In this document: in pieces, positions 27,232 through 36,242 of the stretch
Position numbering within the stretch: the stretch's first letter is position 1
Layout of the letters: the number at the start of each line of letters is the position of its first letter
Assembly (NCBI RefSeq): GCF_001874525.1
Contig: NZ_LKAQ01000004.1
Coordinates: forward strand, 1,473,171-1,537,170
Length of the DNA stretch: 64,000 bases
DNA from: Pseudodesulfovibrio hydrargyri
Lineage (GTDB): Bacteria > Desulfobacterota > Desulfovibrionia > Desulfovibrionales > Desulfovibrionaceae
Direction of reading: 5' to 3'
Position numbers and translations under genes: made by a program
Notes under the pieces: model-generated
What the model saw: the letters and a program-made list of their open reading frames with translations, nothing else
What the model was told of the DNA's origin: nothing
The model's database searches: none

Positions 27232-28299
27232 TTATCCCCCGGTCCGTTCGTTGTCGAGCAGGGCCTTTTTCCTGTCCAGCCCCCAGCGGTAGCCCGCCAG
27301 ATCGCCGGACTTGCGCAGGACGCGGTGGCAGGGGACAGCCACGGCCAGGGGGTTGGCGGCGCAGGCCGCGGCCACGGCCCGGACGGCCTCGGGGTTGCCG
27401 AGGGCGCGGGCAACGTCGGTGTAGGTCCGGGTCTCGCCCGCCGGGATGCGCGCAAGCTCCCGCCAGACGCGCTGCTGGAAGGCGGTGCCCCGGATGTCCA
27501 GGGGCAGGTCCAGCCCCTGGTCCGGGTGGCGGACAAAGGCGGCCACCTCTCTGAGCAGCGGGGCGAGTTCGTCCTGGGCGTCGCGCAGGTCCGCCTCGGG
27601 GAAGCGCTCGCGCAGGGCGTGGATCAGCTCCTCACGTCCGTCGCCGAACTCGATGGCGCAGACGCCTTGGTCGGTGAACCCGGCCAGGACCGGGCCGAGG
27701 AAGCTCTCGGCCGTGGCGAAGCGGATGGTCAATCCCTTGCCGCCCTTGCGGTAGACGGCGGGCGACATGCCCAGGGTCCGGCCCGCGTGCTCGTAGAATC
27801 GGCTCGGCGCGCCGAAGCCCGCCGCATAGATGGCCTCGGTCACGGATTGCCCTTGGGCCAGGGCGTCGCGGACCCGCTCGTCGCGCACGGCCCGGGCGTA
27901 TTCCTTGGGCGTGATTCCGGCGCGGCTCTTGAACAGGCGCTGGAAGTGGGACGGGCTCAAGCCCGCGTCCCGGGCCAGATGCTCCAGGGACGGGGGGGGA
28001 TCGCCCTCGGCCAGGGCGCGTTCGATGGCCCGGCAGGCGGCCGCCACGCGGCCCGAGTCCACGTTTCCATGGGCCGGGTCGTCCGGGCGGCAGCGCTTGC
28101 ACGGCCGGTAACCCGCCTGCTCGGCCTGGGCCGGGGTGTCGAATAAGCGCACGTTTTCAGGATTGGGCGAGCGGGACGGGCAGCCGGGGCGGCAGTACAC
28201 GCCGGTGGTGGCGACCGCATAGACGAACCCCGAGGCCGTGGCGTCGCGGTCCAGGACCGCCCGGAGGCGGTGATCATATGGCGTTTGTCGTGAGGTCAT
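27232..28299 (-). CDS. ada: Bifunctional Ada methyltransferase/transcriptional activator
   Basis: 355 residues with the complete Ada order. N-terminal Ada-Zn domain with C36, C40, C67 and C70 (VYCRPGCPSR, PCKRC), an AraC-type HTH region (about 95-190), then the O6-methylguanine methyltransferase domain with active Cys324 in VPCHRVLRKSG. Ada repairs alkylated DNA and, once methylated on the Zn cysteine, activates repair genes. ATG 28299 fits E. coli length; an upstream frame to 28395 is ignored. Confidence 0.95.
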   Translation of the reverse strand: MTSRQTPYDHRLRAVLDRDATASGFVYAVATTGVYCRPGCPSRSPNPENVRLFDTPAQAEQAGYRPCKRCRPDDPAHGNVDSGRVAAACRAIERALAEGDPPPSLEHLARDAGLSPSHFQRLFKSRAGITPKEYARAVRDERVRDALAQGQSVTEAIYAAGFGAPSRFYEHAGRTLGMSPAVYRKGGKGLTIRFATAESFLGPVLAGFTDQGVCAIEFGDGREELIHALRERFPEADLRDAQDELAPLLREVAAFVRHPDQGLDLPLDIRGTAFQQRVWRELARIPAGETRTYTDVARALGNPEAVRAVAAACAANPLAVAVPCHRVLRKSGDLAGYRWGLDRKKALLDNERTGG

Positions 28300-28376
28300 G
28301 GTCACAAGATACCCGCACGGGCCCGGTAAAACCATCCGTTTCTTGCGCCGCAATCCGGAGTTTCTCCGGGGGCAAC

Positions 28377-28409
28377 AAAAAACCCGCCCGTCCACAACGG
28401 ACGGGCGGG
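28377..28409 (-). terminator. Intrinsic terminator after the LysM lipoprotein gene
   Basis: CCCGCCCGTCC pairs with GGACGGGCGGG (28383-28393 with 28399-28409); on the minus strand the stem is followed by TTTTTT. Confidence 0.9.
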
Positions 28410-28434
28410 CCTGTATGGCTGGTGAGGCTGGCCT

Positions 28435-28905
28435 TTAGAAGCTGTAGCCGAGCGCGGCGCGCATCTCCGCGGGGATGACGGCATCCTGGCCGGGCTCAAG
28501 AGCCTTCCAGGGAGCGCCGGCGTCCTTGCGGGAGGCCTTCACTTCCTCGAGGTCGAACCCGTAGCGGGGCACATCGAACTGCTGGCCCGGATAGATCAGA
28601 TCGGGATTCTTGATCTTGTCGCGGTTGGCCTTGTAGATCATGGGCCACATGAAGGGATCGTTGTACACGTGCTTGTACTCGGAGATCCACCACAGGCACT
28701 CGCCCTTGGTCACGGTATGGGTCACGGGCAGCGCGTCGTACTCGGCCTTGTACACGGCCATGGGATCGACGGGCGTCGCGGGCTGTTCGACGACGACTTC
28801 CTTTTCCTCGACCACAACCACTTCGGGTTCGGTCTGGACTTTCTTGGAACAACCCCAGGCGAACACGACGCACAGGGAAATTGCCAGTAAAATCAGCTTC
28901 TTCAT
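28435..28905 (-). CDS. LysM-domain lipoprotein
   Basis: 156 residues. Signal peptide with lipobox FAWGC, an acidic/valine-rich linker (PEVVVVEEKEVVVEQP), then a LysM-like core beginning THTVTKGECLWWISEYKHVY and ending PDLIYPGQQFDVP, the typical LysM end. This predicts peptidoglycan binding from the outer-membrane side. AGGAGG precedes ATG 28905. It is the last gene of the leftward pgi-histidine kinase operon and closes with a strong terminator. Confidence 0.9.
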   Translation of the reverse strand: MKKLILLAISLCVVFAWGCSKKVQTEPEVVVVEEKEVVVEQPATPVDPMAVYKAEYDALPVTHTVTKGECLWWISEYKHVYNDPFMWPMIYKANRDKIKNPDLIYPGQQFDVPRYGFDLEEVKASRKDAGAPWKALEPGQDAVIPAEMRAALGYSF

Positions 28906-28957
28906 TGAAGGCCTCCTCAAATGAAACTCAGGTTACAATTTCCAGCGAAACGCTGGT

Positions 28958-29728
28958 TCATGTGTGTACTCTATTCGCCCAATTATCAATAATTTTCTTT
29001 TCTTGCAACACCATTTTGCTGGCCGGGTTTTGCTTGATCGCCTCGTCCACGGCCTGGGCCGCCTCGTCCACCCATCCGCCCAGGCGCAGGGACTGGCTGG
29101 CCAGGATGTACATGCGCTCGGGCTCGTGGCCGTAGATGGCGAAGACCAACCCCGCGTATTCGCTCGCGAACACGGCCCGGACCAGCTCGTTCTGGGAAAA
29201 AATATACCGCGCAAGCAGGACGTTGTCACTGTAGCGGCGCAGGTAGTAGGGGAGCAGCTGGCGGCACTTGGCGATGATGAACCGGATGCGGTCGATCTCG
29301 CGGCGCATGGACTCCTCGGTCTGGTTGAGGACCTGGAAGAGCTGCTCGGTGACGTCCTTTTCCGAGGCGTTCAGGTCGCCCTCGTAGAGGCGGTGGAACC
29401 ACGGCGCGTAGTTCTGCTTCTGGTAGGCGTCCTCCTTGAGCTTCAGGGTCTCGTGGAAGATGTAGCCCAGGGCCCAGTCCAGGAACTGGCCGCCCAGCTG
29501 GGCGTGCGGGTCGTTGCGGAAGACGTGGTGGGCCGTGTCCTTCATGCGCCACAGGAGCCCCTTGTTCATCTCGCTGCCGACCAGGTCCTTGACCACGTCG
29601 AACTCGACGGTGCCGTCCTCGTCGAAGCGGACGAACTGCTTCTCCAACTGGTCGCAGGCCTGGCAGAAGAACTTGAACAGGTCCCGGACGAACTCCGGGT
29701 GCTTGGCCTGTATCCATGCTTTCGACAT
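28958..29728 (-). CDS. Helical protein of unknown function
   Basis: 256 residues, mostly helical, with no signal or membrane segments. The end (SLRLGGWVDEAAQAVDEAIK) resembles a single TPR-like helical pair, but no family was recognised. It lies between a histidine kinase gene (29 bp upstream) and the LysM gene, so it probably belongs to that operon. A cytoplasmic accessory role is a guess. Confidence 0.65.
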   Translation of the reverse strand: MSKAWIQAKHPEFVRDLFKFFCQACDQLEKQFVRFDEDGTVEFDVVKDLVGSEMNKGLLWRMKDTAHHVFRNDPHAQLGGQFLDWALGYIFHETLKLKEDAYQKQNYAPWFHRLYEGDLNASEKDVTEQLFQVLNQTEESMRREIDRIRFIIAKCRQLLPYYLRRYSDNVLLARYIFSQNELVRAVFASEYAGLVFAIYGHEPERMYILASQSLRLGGWVDEAAQAVDEAIKQNPASKMVLQEKKIIDNWANRVHT

Positions 29729-29757
29729 GCTGACTGTCTCCGTGGTTTGCGCGGTGC

Positions 29758-31179
29758 CTAGGCGTGGAAGATGACGTCCACGCGCGCGCCGCCCTCTTCG
29801 GCGTTGCTCAAATCCATCTCCGCGCCGTGGCTCTCGAAGATGGTCGAGACCAGGGCCAGCCCCAGGCCGGTCCCGGTGTCCTTGGTGGTGAAGAACGGGT
29901 CGCGCACCTGGTCAAGGTGCTCGGGCGCGAAGCCCGGCCCGGTGTCCACAAGGGTCACGTGCAGCCCCTCCTCGCCGCGCGCCGCCCGGATGGACAGTTC
30001 GCCCGGTCCGTTCATGGCCTGCAGGGAGTTGGCCACCAGGTTGTAGAAGGCGCGGTAGAGCAGGTCCTTGTCCCCCTTGGTGCTCATGTCGCCCTCGAAC
30101 TCGCGGTCCACGGTCACGCCGAGTTTCTCGCACTCGGGCTCCATGAACACGGCCACCTGGTCGAGGATGGACTTGACGTCCACGTCGTGCATGGCCGGTT
30201 TCTTGGGCCGGGCGTAGTCCAGAAACTCGGTGACCGTGCGCGACAGCCGCTTGGCCTCCTCGTGCAGGGCCTCGAGGATGCGCACGTTGGAGTTGTTTTC
30301 CTTCCTGGCCTTTTTCAGGATCAGCTCGGAACTGGAGCAGATGATCCCCAGCGGGTTGCGGATCTCGTGGGCCACGCCCGCGACCATGCGGCCCATGCCG
30401 GCCAGCTTCTCCTGCTGCTGCAGTTCGAAGATGAGCCGCTCCTTTTCGCGCAGCTGCCTGTTGGACAGCCGCTCGGCCCGGCGCAGCACGGTCAGGACCA
30501 GGAAGAAGAGGACCAGGGAGGTGACCAGGGAAAAGGCGATGATCAGCCGTTCGAAGTTCAGGGTGGCCAGGTAGTCGGCGGTGATGTCCTGCTGGAACTC
30601 CAGGATGCCCATGATCGGGTTGGCCTCCATGTCGGTCAGGCTGCGCTCGACCCGCAGGGGGTAGTAGGCGCGCAGGACCATGGAGCCGGGATCGAGGTCG
30701 ACCCGAAACAGGGAGGCCACCTTGGAGACCTTGGACAGGATCTCCGCGCTGAAGTCTTCGGTCTCCCAGGTCTTGTTGACCATATAGTCCGCGTTGCCGT
30801 CGTCGCCCACCTCGTCCTTGTTCAGGGAGTAGGTGATGTTCCCTTCGCGGTCGTAGATGCGAAGGCTGGAGACGTGGAAACTGTGGATGGTTGAGCGGAC
30901 CACCTTGTCCATGGCGCCCGCCTGGTCCTCGTTGCGCAGCCGGATGGCCCCGAAATTCAGCACCGTGGGGATGACGAAGCGGGTGAACAGCTGGTGGCTG
31001 ACGTTCTCGGCCAGGAGCAGGGCGAAGGCCTCCTGCTTTTCGAGCAGGGTCTGTTCCGCGTACTTGGATATGAAAAGGGAAAGCAGCAGGCTGAAGCTCA
31101 GGATGATGACCAGCAGGGTCCAGGAGATGACCCGGACGAACTGGAGCGGACTGCTGCCTTCCTCGCGATTATTCGGCAA
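29758..31179 (-). CDS. Membrane sensor histidine kinase
   Basis: 473 residues. Two membrane helices (about 15-35 and 210-235) frame a periplasmic sensor. The HisKA H-box is VAGVAHEIRNPLG (His about 270), then ATPase boxes NLVANSLQAMNG (N), VDTGPGFAPEHL (G1) and GTGLGLALVSTI (G2). No response regulator is adjacent; a sigma-54 activator lies at 36 kb. The start is TTG 31179, 4 bp after the stop codon of pgi, with GGGAG upstream; this is the likeliest start in the frame. Confidence 0.9.
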   Translation of the reverse strand: MPNNREEGSSPLQFVRVISWTLLVIILSFSLLLSLFISKYAEQTLLEKQEAFALLLAENVSHQLFTRFVIPTVLNFGAIRLRNEDQAGAMDKVVRSTIHSFHVSSLRIYDREGNITYSLNKDEVGDDGNADYMVNKTWETEDFSAEILSKVSKVASLFRVDLDPGSMVLRAYYPLRVERSLTDMEANPIMGILEFQQDITADYLATLNFERLIIAFSLVTSLVLFFLVLTVLRRAERLSNRQLREKERLIFELQQQEKLAGMGRMVAGVAHEIRNPLGIICSSSELILKKARKENNSNVRILEALHEEAKRLSRTVTEFLDYARPKKPAMHDVDVKSILDQVAVFMEPECEKLGVTVDREFEGDMSTKGDKDLLYRAFYNLVANSLQAMNGPGELSIRAARGEEGLHVTLVDTGPGFAPEHLDQVRDPFFTTKDTGTGLGLALVSTIFESHGAEMDLSNAEEGGARVDVIFHA

Positions 31180-31183
31180 TGAC

Positions 31184-32524
31184 TCAGAACTCCCGTAAAT
31201 CTCGTTGTGCGGTCAAAAATACGTTCAGGTCCGCCTTCTCGTCGGCCAGCCCGTCCGCGTCCATGCGCGCCTTGGCCAGCCGCTTGCCCAATTCCACGGC
31301 GGGCTGGTCCAGGGGGTTGATGCCCATGAGCCAGCCGGTCAGGATGGTGGCCGCGCCGAGCAGTCCGATGAGCTTGCCCGCCTGTTTCGGCCCGTCAGCG
31401 CCCACCTGGATTTCCACCAGGGGCACGCCGCTTGAGGACAGGGCCATGCGCGTGCCGAGCCCTTCGGCCTGGATCAGCTCGCCGAAATCCTTGCCCCGGA
31501 CATAGGCGAACTGGTCGGGCAGGTCGGCCGGGAACTTCGGTCCGGCGGGCAGGGACGGGCAGGTCAGGAACAGGCACGCCTTGTTGCGCACGCCGTCCAT
31601 GAACATCTGGTTCACCGAATGCTGGTCGGTCACGCCCACGGCGGGCACGGGCTGGCTGCCCTTGCCTTCCTTGCCGAGGGATTCGGCCCACAGCTGGGCG
31701 AACCAGTCCCCGAAGCTGGCCCACAAGGGGATATAGGCGAAAAAGATCATCTCCGTAAAGCCCTTGTCCATGAGCGCCGCGCCCCAGGCGGCCAGGCGGA
31801 AGGCCTGTGTCCCGGCCAGGGTCTCGCCGCTTAGGGCCGGGTCGGCCAGCACGTCGGCCACCTCGCGCGCGCCGGCCAGGAGGGCGTCGGTGTCCATGCC
31901 CAGGAACAGGGCCGGGATCAGCCCCACGGCCGAGAGCACGGAGTAGCGTCCGCCGAGGTTGTCGGGCACGGGCAGCGCCCTGATGCCGAAGGCGTCTACC
32001 TCGCCGCGCAGGAAGCCCTGCTTCTCGTCGGTGACCAGGAGCATGTGTTTGGCCCACTCGTCGCCGAGCCGCTCCTTCATCCACTCCTTGATGATGAAAT
32101 ACTGGCCCACGGTCTCGATGGTCCCGCCGGACTTGGAGACCGTGACCACCACGGTCTTCTCGGGCGGAAGCTTGGCCATGAACGCGGTAAGCGCGTAGGC
32201 GTCCACGTTGTCCGCGATCCACAACCACTTGCCCCGGTGGCCGGGCCGGTCCTGTTCGGGATGGAAGGCCTTTTGCAGGGCGCGGGCGCCCAGGGCCGAG
32301 CCGCCGATGCCGAGCAGGAGCATGTGGTCGAAGCCGTCGAGGTACCCCTTGAGCCCGGCCAGTTGTTTTTTCAGTTCGGCCGCGTAGGGCATGGTCAGGA
32401 AGGGCAGCCTGCCCGCCCCGGTTTCCTCGCGCAGGCGCGCGGCCATGTCGCCGGCCTTGTCTTCGTAGGTCGCCATATCCAGTTGGTCGAGGTCCGCGTT
32501 GGTCCAGTCGAGAATGTCAGCCAT
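31184..32524 (-). CDS. pgi: Glucose-6-phosphate isomerase
   Basis: 446 residues, the short bacterial type. Landmarks are LLLGIGGSALGARALQ, VTVSKSGGTIETVGQYF, the catalytic region WASFGDWFAQLWAESLGKEG and TDQHSVNQMFMDG. It interconverts glucose-6-phosphate and fructose-6-phosphate. ATG 32524 has GGAGG at good spacing, so the extension to 32623 is rejected. It is the first gene of a leftward operon with the histidine kinase, the 256-aa protein and the LysM lipoprotein. Confidence 0.95.
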   Translation of the reverse strand: MADILDWTNADLDQLDMATYEDKAGDMAARLREETGAGRLPFLTMPYAAELKKQLAGLKGYLDGFDHMLLLGIGGSALGARALQKAFHPEQDRPGHRGKWLWIADNVDAYALTAFMAKLPPEKTVVVTVSKSGGTIETVGQYFIIKEWMKERLGDEWAKHMLLVTDEKQGFLRGEVDAFGIRALPVPDNLGGRYSVLSAVGLIPALFLGMDTDALLAGAREVADVLADPALSGETLAGTQAFRLAAWGAALMDKGFTEMIFFAYIPLWASFGDWFAQLWAESLGKEGKGSQPVPAVGVTDQHSVNQMFMDGVRNKACLFLTCPSLPAGPKFPADLPDQFAYVRGKDFGELIQAEGLGTRMALSSSGVPLVEIQVGADGPKQAGKLIGLLGAATILTGWLMGINPLDQPAVELGKRLAKARMDADGLADEKADLNVFLTAQRDLREF

Positions 32525-32668
32525 GTCTTCCTCCATATTGAGGTCGGTGTTCGCCGCGCTCAAGCGTGTTCCGGCACGCTCCCGCGCGTGCCGGTGCGGC
32601 GTGTGTCCGTGCGCGTGGGGCACGGTTTGGCAGAGGGTATCACTATTCTGGTGAAAATGTCATGCGCG

Positions 32669-33991
32669 TCAGCGCTTGCCGAAGAGCAGCCGCTGCAGGT
32701 CGGCCAGGGTCGGGGCCGTGCCCGAGTGGCAGACCGGGCCGTGGCCCAGCCGCGCGGCCTGTTTGAGGCGCACGTCGTGGGCCGCCACCGGGCGCACCTG
32801 GCCGTTCAGGTCGATCTCGCCCCAGAAGACCGAGGCCTCGGGCAAAGGCTGGTCGTAGAAGGACGACATGATCGCGGCCACCACGGCCAGGTCCAGGCCG
32901 GGATCCCTGGAGGCCAGCCCGCCGGTGATCTTGGCGTAGATGTCGTGGCCGCTCAGGTTCAGCCGCAGCCGCTTTTCGAGCACGGCCAGGAGCAGGTTCA
33001 GCCGGTTGGTGTCGAAACCGAGGGCCGTGCGCCTGGGGATGGTCAGAAAGGACTTGGACACCAGGGCCTGGACCTCCACGGCGAATGGACGCTGTCCGTC
33101 CACGGCCAGGGCCATGGCCGTGCCGGACAGGGACGGGTCCCGCGCGCCCAGGAAAAAGGTCGCCGGGTCCTCGACCACCTCCAGTCCCTGTTCCTTCATG
33201 GTGAAGACGATCAACTCGTCGCTGGGCCCGAACCGGTTTTTGAGCACGCGCAGGATGCGCGAGAAATGTTTGCGGTCGCCCTCCAGGTACAGGACCGTGT
33301 CGACCATGTGCTCGAGCAGCTTGGGCCCGGCGATCTGGCCGTCCTTGGTCACGTGGCCCACCAGGATGAGGGTGGTCCCGCACTTCTTGGTCTTTTCCAC
33401 CAGTTCGCTGGACACGGCGCGCACCTGGCTGACCGAGCCGGGGATGCCTTCGGCCAGGGGAGAGGCCAGGGTCTGGACCGAGTCCACGATGAGCAGTTCC
33501 GGCGGGTTGGGCCCTTCGAGCACGGCCAGTCCGTCCTCGACCTTGTTGGTGGCCATGGCCAGCAGGCCGGGCCCGAGCAGGCCGAGTCTGCCCGCCCTGG
33601 ACTTGAGCTGGGCCAGGGATTCCTCGCCGGACAGGTAGACCGCCGTGTGCCCGAGCCGCGCCTGGCTGCCCGCCAGCTGCAACAGCAGGGTGGACTTGCC
33701 GATGCCCGGCTCGCCGCCCACCAGGATGGCCGCGCCGGGCACCAGCCCCTTGCCGAGCAGGTGGTCCAGGGAAGGCAGCCCGGACGGCCGGGCTCCGAGG
33801 TGTTCGCTCTCCAGGTCCTCCAGGAGCTGGGGCGTGGACTGGGACGCGGCCGCGCCCACCGGGACCGAGGTCTTCTTCGACACGGTCACGGCCTCCAGGG
33901 TGTTCCATTCCTTGCACGACGGGCACTGGCCTTGCCAGCGGGGGGACTGCGCGCCGCAGGCGGCGCACCTGTAAGTTTCCTTGGTTTTCAT
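32669..33991 (-). CDS. radA: DNA repair protein RadA
   Basis: 440 residues. N-terminal zinc finger with C9, C12, C23 and C26 (YRCAACG, QCPSC), then RecA-like ATPase with Walker A GGEPGIGKST (about 93-101) and VDSVQTLAS, and the RadA-specific LKNRFGPSDE (about 250). The C-terminal Lon-protease-like domain is present (GFDTNRLNLLLAVLEKR). RadA aids branch migration in recombination. It is in the same direction as the downstream pgi gene, about 140 bp apart. Confidence 0.97.
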   Translation of the reverse strand: MKTKETYRCAACGAQSPRWQGQCPSCKEWNTLEAVTVSKKTSVPVGAAASQSTPQLLEDLESEHLGARPSGLPSLDHLLGKGLVPGAAILVGGEPGIGKSTLLLQLAGSQARLGHTAVYLSGEESLAQLKSRAGRLGLLGPGLLAMATNKVEDGLAVLEGPNPPELLIVDSVQTLASPLAEGIPGSVSQVRAVSSELVEKTKKCGTTLILVGHVTKDGQIAGPKLLEHMVDTVLYLEGDRKHFSRILRVLKNRFGPSDELIVFTMKEQGLEVVEDPATFFLGARDPSLSGTAMALAVDGQRPFAVEVQALVSKSFLTIPRRTALGFDTNRLNLLLAVLEKRLRLNLSGHDIYAKITGGLASRDPGLDLAVVAAIMSSFYDQPLPEASVFWGEIDLNGQVRPVAAHDVRLKQAARLGHGPVCHSGTAPTLADLQRLLFGKR

Positions 33992-34109
33992 TTCTTGAGT
34001 ATCCCGCCATTTGCGGGCAAAAGTCCAGTCCGGGAATGAGGCTGCACAATTAATGCGTTGACGGCGGCCGGGCCGGGCTGTATTGCCATTGATCGGCGGA
34101 TCAATCTAA

Positions 34110-34805
34110 ATGAAAGACATCAGGCAATCCTTTCTGTCCGGGGCGCGCGACTCCATTCCCATCCTGCTCGGCATGGTGCCCTTCGGGCTCATCTGCGGCG
34201 CGGTCAGCGCGGGCGGGGGCATGTCCCTGTGGGGGGCGCTCGGCTTCACCTGGGCCATCAACGCGGGGGCCAGCCAGCTGGCGGCCCTGCAGCTCATGGA
34301 GCATCACGCCTCCCTGGCCGTGGTCGTGCTCACCGGGCTGGTCATCAACCTGCGCTTCTTCATGTACTCGGCATCCATCGCTCCCCACCTGAGGACCATG
34401 TCCCTGCCGGGCCGGGCCCTGCTCGGGTTCATCCTGTCGGACCAGGCCTATGCCCTGTCCATCGCCCGTTTCCACCGGGAGGACGGCGCGGAGATCGACA
34501 AGCCGTTCTATTACCTCGGCGTGGGTCTGGCCATCTGGGCCTCCTACTCCGTCGGGGCCGTACTCGGGGCTTCCGTGGGCGCCTTCATTCCGCCCGCCTG
34601 GGACCTGGGCTTCGCCGTGCCCCTGACCTTCATCGCCGTGGTCGTGCCCGCCATCAAGGACCGGCCCACGGCCCTGGCCGCCGTGGCCGCCGGGACCGTG
34701 GCCTTCCTCGCCGACGGACTGCCCTACAACCTCGGGCTCATGGCCGGGGCCGTGACCGGCATCCTCCTGGGGTACGCCGCCGAAAGGAGGCTCTCCCGTG
34801 ACTGA
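34110..34805 (+). CDS. azlC: Branched-chain amino acid export protein AzlC
   Basis: 231 residues, a polytopic membrane protein of the AzlC family with GARDSIPILLGMVPFGLI at the N-terminus, a membrane helix containing GASQLAALQL, and further helices to the end. AzlC and AzlD together form a branched-chain amino acid exporter (AzlCD/YgaZH type). It overlaps the next gene by 8 bp. Confidence 0.95.
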   Translation: MKDIRQSFLSGARDSIPILLGMVPFGLICGAVSAGGGMSLWGALGFTWAINAGASQLAALQLMEHHASLAVVVLTGLVINLRFFMYSASIAPHLRTMSLPGRALLGFILSDQAYALSIARFHREDGAEIDKPFYYLGVGLAIWASYSVGAVLGASVGAFIPPAWDLGFAVPLTFIAVVVPAIKDRPTALAAVAAGTVAFLADGLPYNLGLMAGAVTGILLGYAAERRLSRD

Positions 34806-35121
34806 TACGGCAGGCTTCTGGGTGGTGGGCGCGCTGCTCGGACTGGGCACGTTCCTGATCCGCTTCTCCTTCATCCTCATCGTGGACAAGGTCACGTTCC
34901 CCGAGGCCGTGATCCGCATGCTGCGCTTCATCCCGGCCTCGGTCCTGCCCGCCATCATCGTGCCCGCCGTGCTGCTGCACGGCACGGACGGCGGCCCGGT
35001 CTCCCTGGCCCGTCCGGTGGCCGCCCTGGTGGCCGTCCTGGCGGCCTGGAAGACCCGCAGCATTCTGGCGACCATCCTCAGCGGGATGGGGACGCTCTGG
35101 CTTCTGCGGGCCGTGCTGTAA
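34798..35121 (+). CDS. azlD: Branched-chain amino acid export subunit AzlD
   Basis: 107 residues with three to four hydrophobic segments (GALLGLGTFLIRFSFILIV, LRFIPASVLPAIIVPAVL) typical of AzlD, the small partner of AzlC. The start is GTG 34798, inside the last codons of azlC, preceded by AAAGGAGG. The overlap implies coupled translation and 1:1 supply of the two subunits. Confidence 0.95.
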   Translation: MTDTAGFWVVGALLGLGTFLIRFSFILIVDKVTFPEAVIRMLRFIPASVLPAIIVPAVLLHGTDGGPVSLARPVAALVAVLAAWKTRSILATILSGMGTLWLLRAVL

Positions 35122-35253
35122 AAACCGCCTGGCGGCGTTCTCCTCCATCCGGCATTCGCCCCCCTGATCGGTCCTCGCGGCTGAAGAATCCGGGACGTCC
35201 ATTCCTTCTCGAAAATAATGTGCATTGCATATTGGGGGGCGTAATTTGGATGC

Positions 35254-36240
35254 ATGATAGAAAGACCGACAATTTTTCGTCCTCTCGGGCTGTTGGCGGC
35301 CGTCCTCGTTTTCGCGGCGGTTCTGGGCGCTGCCGCGCCGTGCTCGGCCAAGGACAGGCTCTTCGTCATCGTGGCCAAATCGGAGTCGGACCGGAATTTC
35401 GTCCGGGTCTACAATGCGGCCAAAACCGAGGCCGAGGCGCACGGCGACCGCATGATCCTGACCGGCGGCAAGGACAAGGCCCATTTCCGCCGTCAGAACG
35501 AGGCCATACGGGAAGTGATGCGCCAAGAGCCGGACGGGCTGGCCGTCTCGGTCCTGCACAGCGAATTTTTGGCCGAGAATTCCTTCAAGGTGGTGCACGC
35601 GGCGGGCATCCCGGTGGTCACCTTCGATTCGGACTTTGCCGAACCCTATCTCTCCCTGCGCGCCGGGTACATAGGCGTGGACAACGTGGAGCTGGGCCGG
35701 GAACTGGCCCGGCAGGCGCAGAAGATCCGGCCCCGGGGCGGCATGGTCGCCATCATGACCGGCGGGCTGGACGACACCAACCTGAACGACCGCATCCGGG
35801 GAGTGCGCGATCAACTGGGCCTCGGCCTGTCCGGCTCGGGATGGACCCTGCTCGCCCGGTCGCCCATCCCGTGTAGGGACAACTACGACCAGGCGCTGGG
35901 CCAGCTGGAGGTCCTGCTCGACGACCCTGAGGTGAGCGTCATCATCTCCGTGGGTTGGTGGGCGCAGATGGCCAACGGCTATGAGGGGCTGGTCGGACGC
36001 TACCGGCGCTCCCTCAGCCGGGGCGAGAAGGTCCTGGTCTTCGCCGGGGCGCATCCCCGGCAGCGGGAACTCTTCGCGAAAAAGCTGGGCCACGTGAACA
36101 TCGGCCTGGATTTCGAGGAGATGGGGCGGCTGGCCTACCGGTATCTGGCCAGGCTGGCCGACGGCGGGACCATCCCGAAGGTGACCTACACGCCCATGGA
36201 CGTCCTCAGCCAGGACTGTCTCTACGCCCCGGCCAGGTAG
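35254..36240 (+). CDS. Periplasmic sugar-binding-type protein (PBP1 family)
   Basis: 328 residues. A signal peptide ends near residue 32 (CSAKDRLF). The mature protein shows the ribose-binding-protein pattern: FVIVAKSESDRNFVRVYN, ILTGGKD, GIPVVTFDSDF and VSVIISVGWWAQ. No permease or ATPase is nearby, so it may be a lone binding protein working with a transporter elsewhere or with a sensor. It ends 2 bp before the stop of the convergent regulator gene. Confidence 0.85.
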   Translation: MIERPTIFRPLGLLAAVLVFAAVLGAAAPCSAKDRLFVIVAKSESDRNFVRVYNAAKTEAEAHGDRMILTGGKDKAHFRRQNEAIREVMRQEPDGLAVSVLHSEFLAENSFKVVHAAGIPVVTFDSDFAEPYLSLRAGYIGVDNVELGRELARQAQKIRPRGGMVAIMTGGLDDTNLNDRIRGVRDQLGLGLSGSGWTLLARSPIPCRDNYDQALGQLEVLLDDPEVSVIISVGWWAQMANGYEGLVGRYRRSLSRGEKVLVFAGAHPRQRELFAKKLGHVNIGLDFEEMGRLAYRYLARLADGGTIPKVTYTPMDVLSQDCLYAPAR

Positions 36241-36242
36241 GA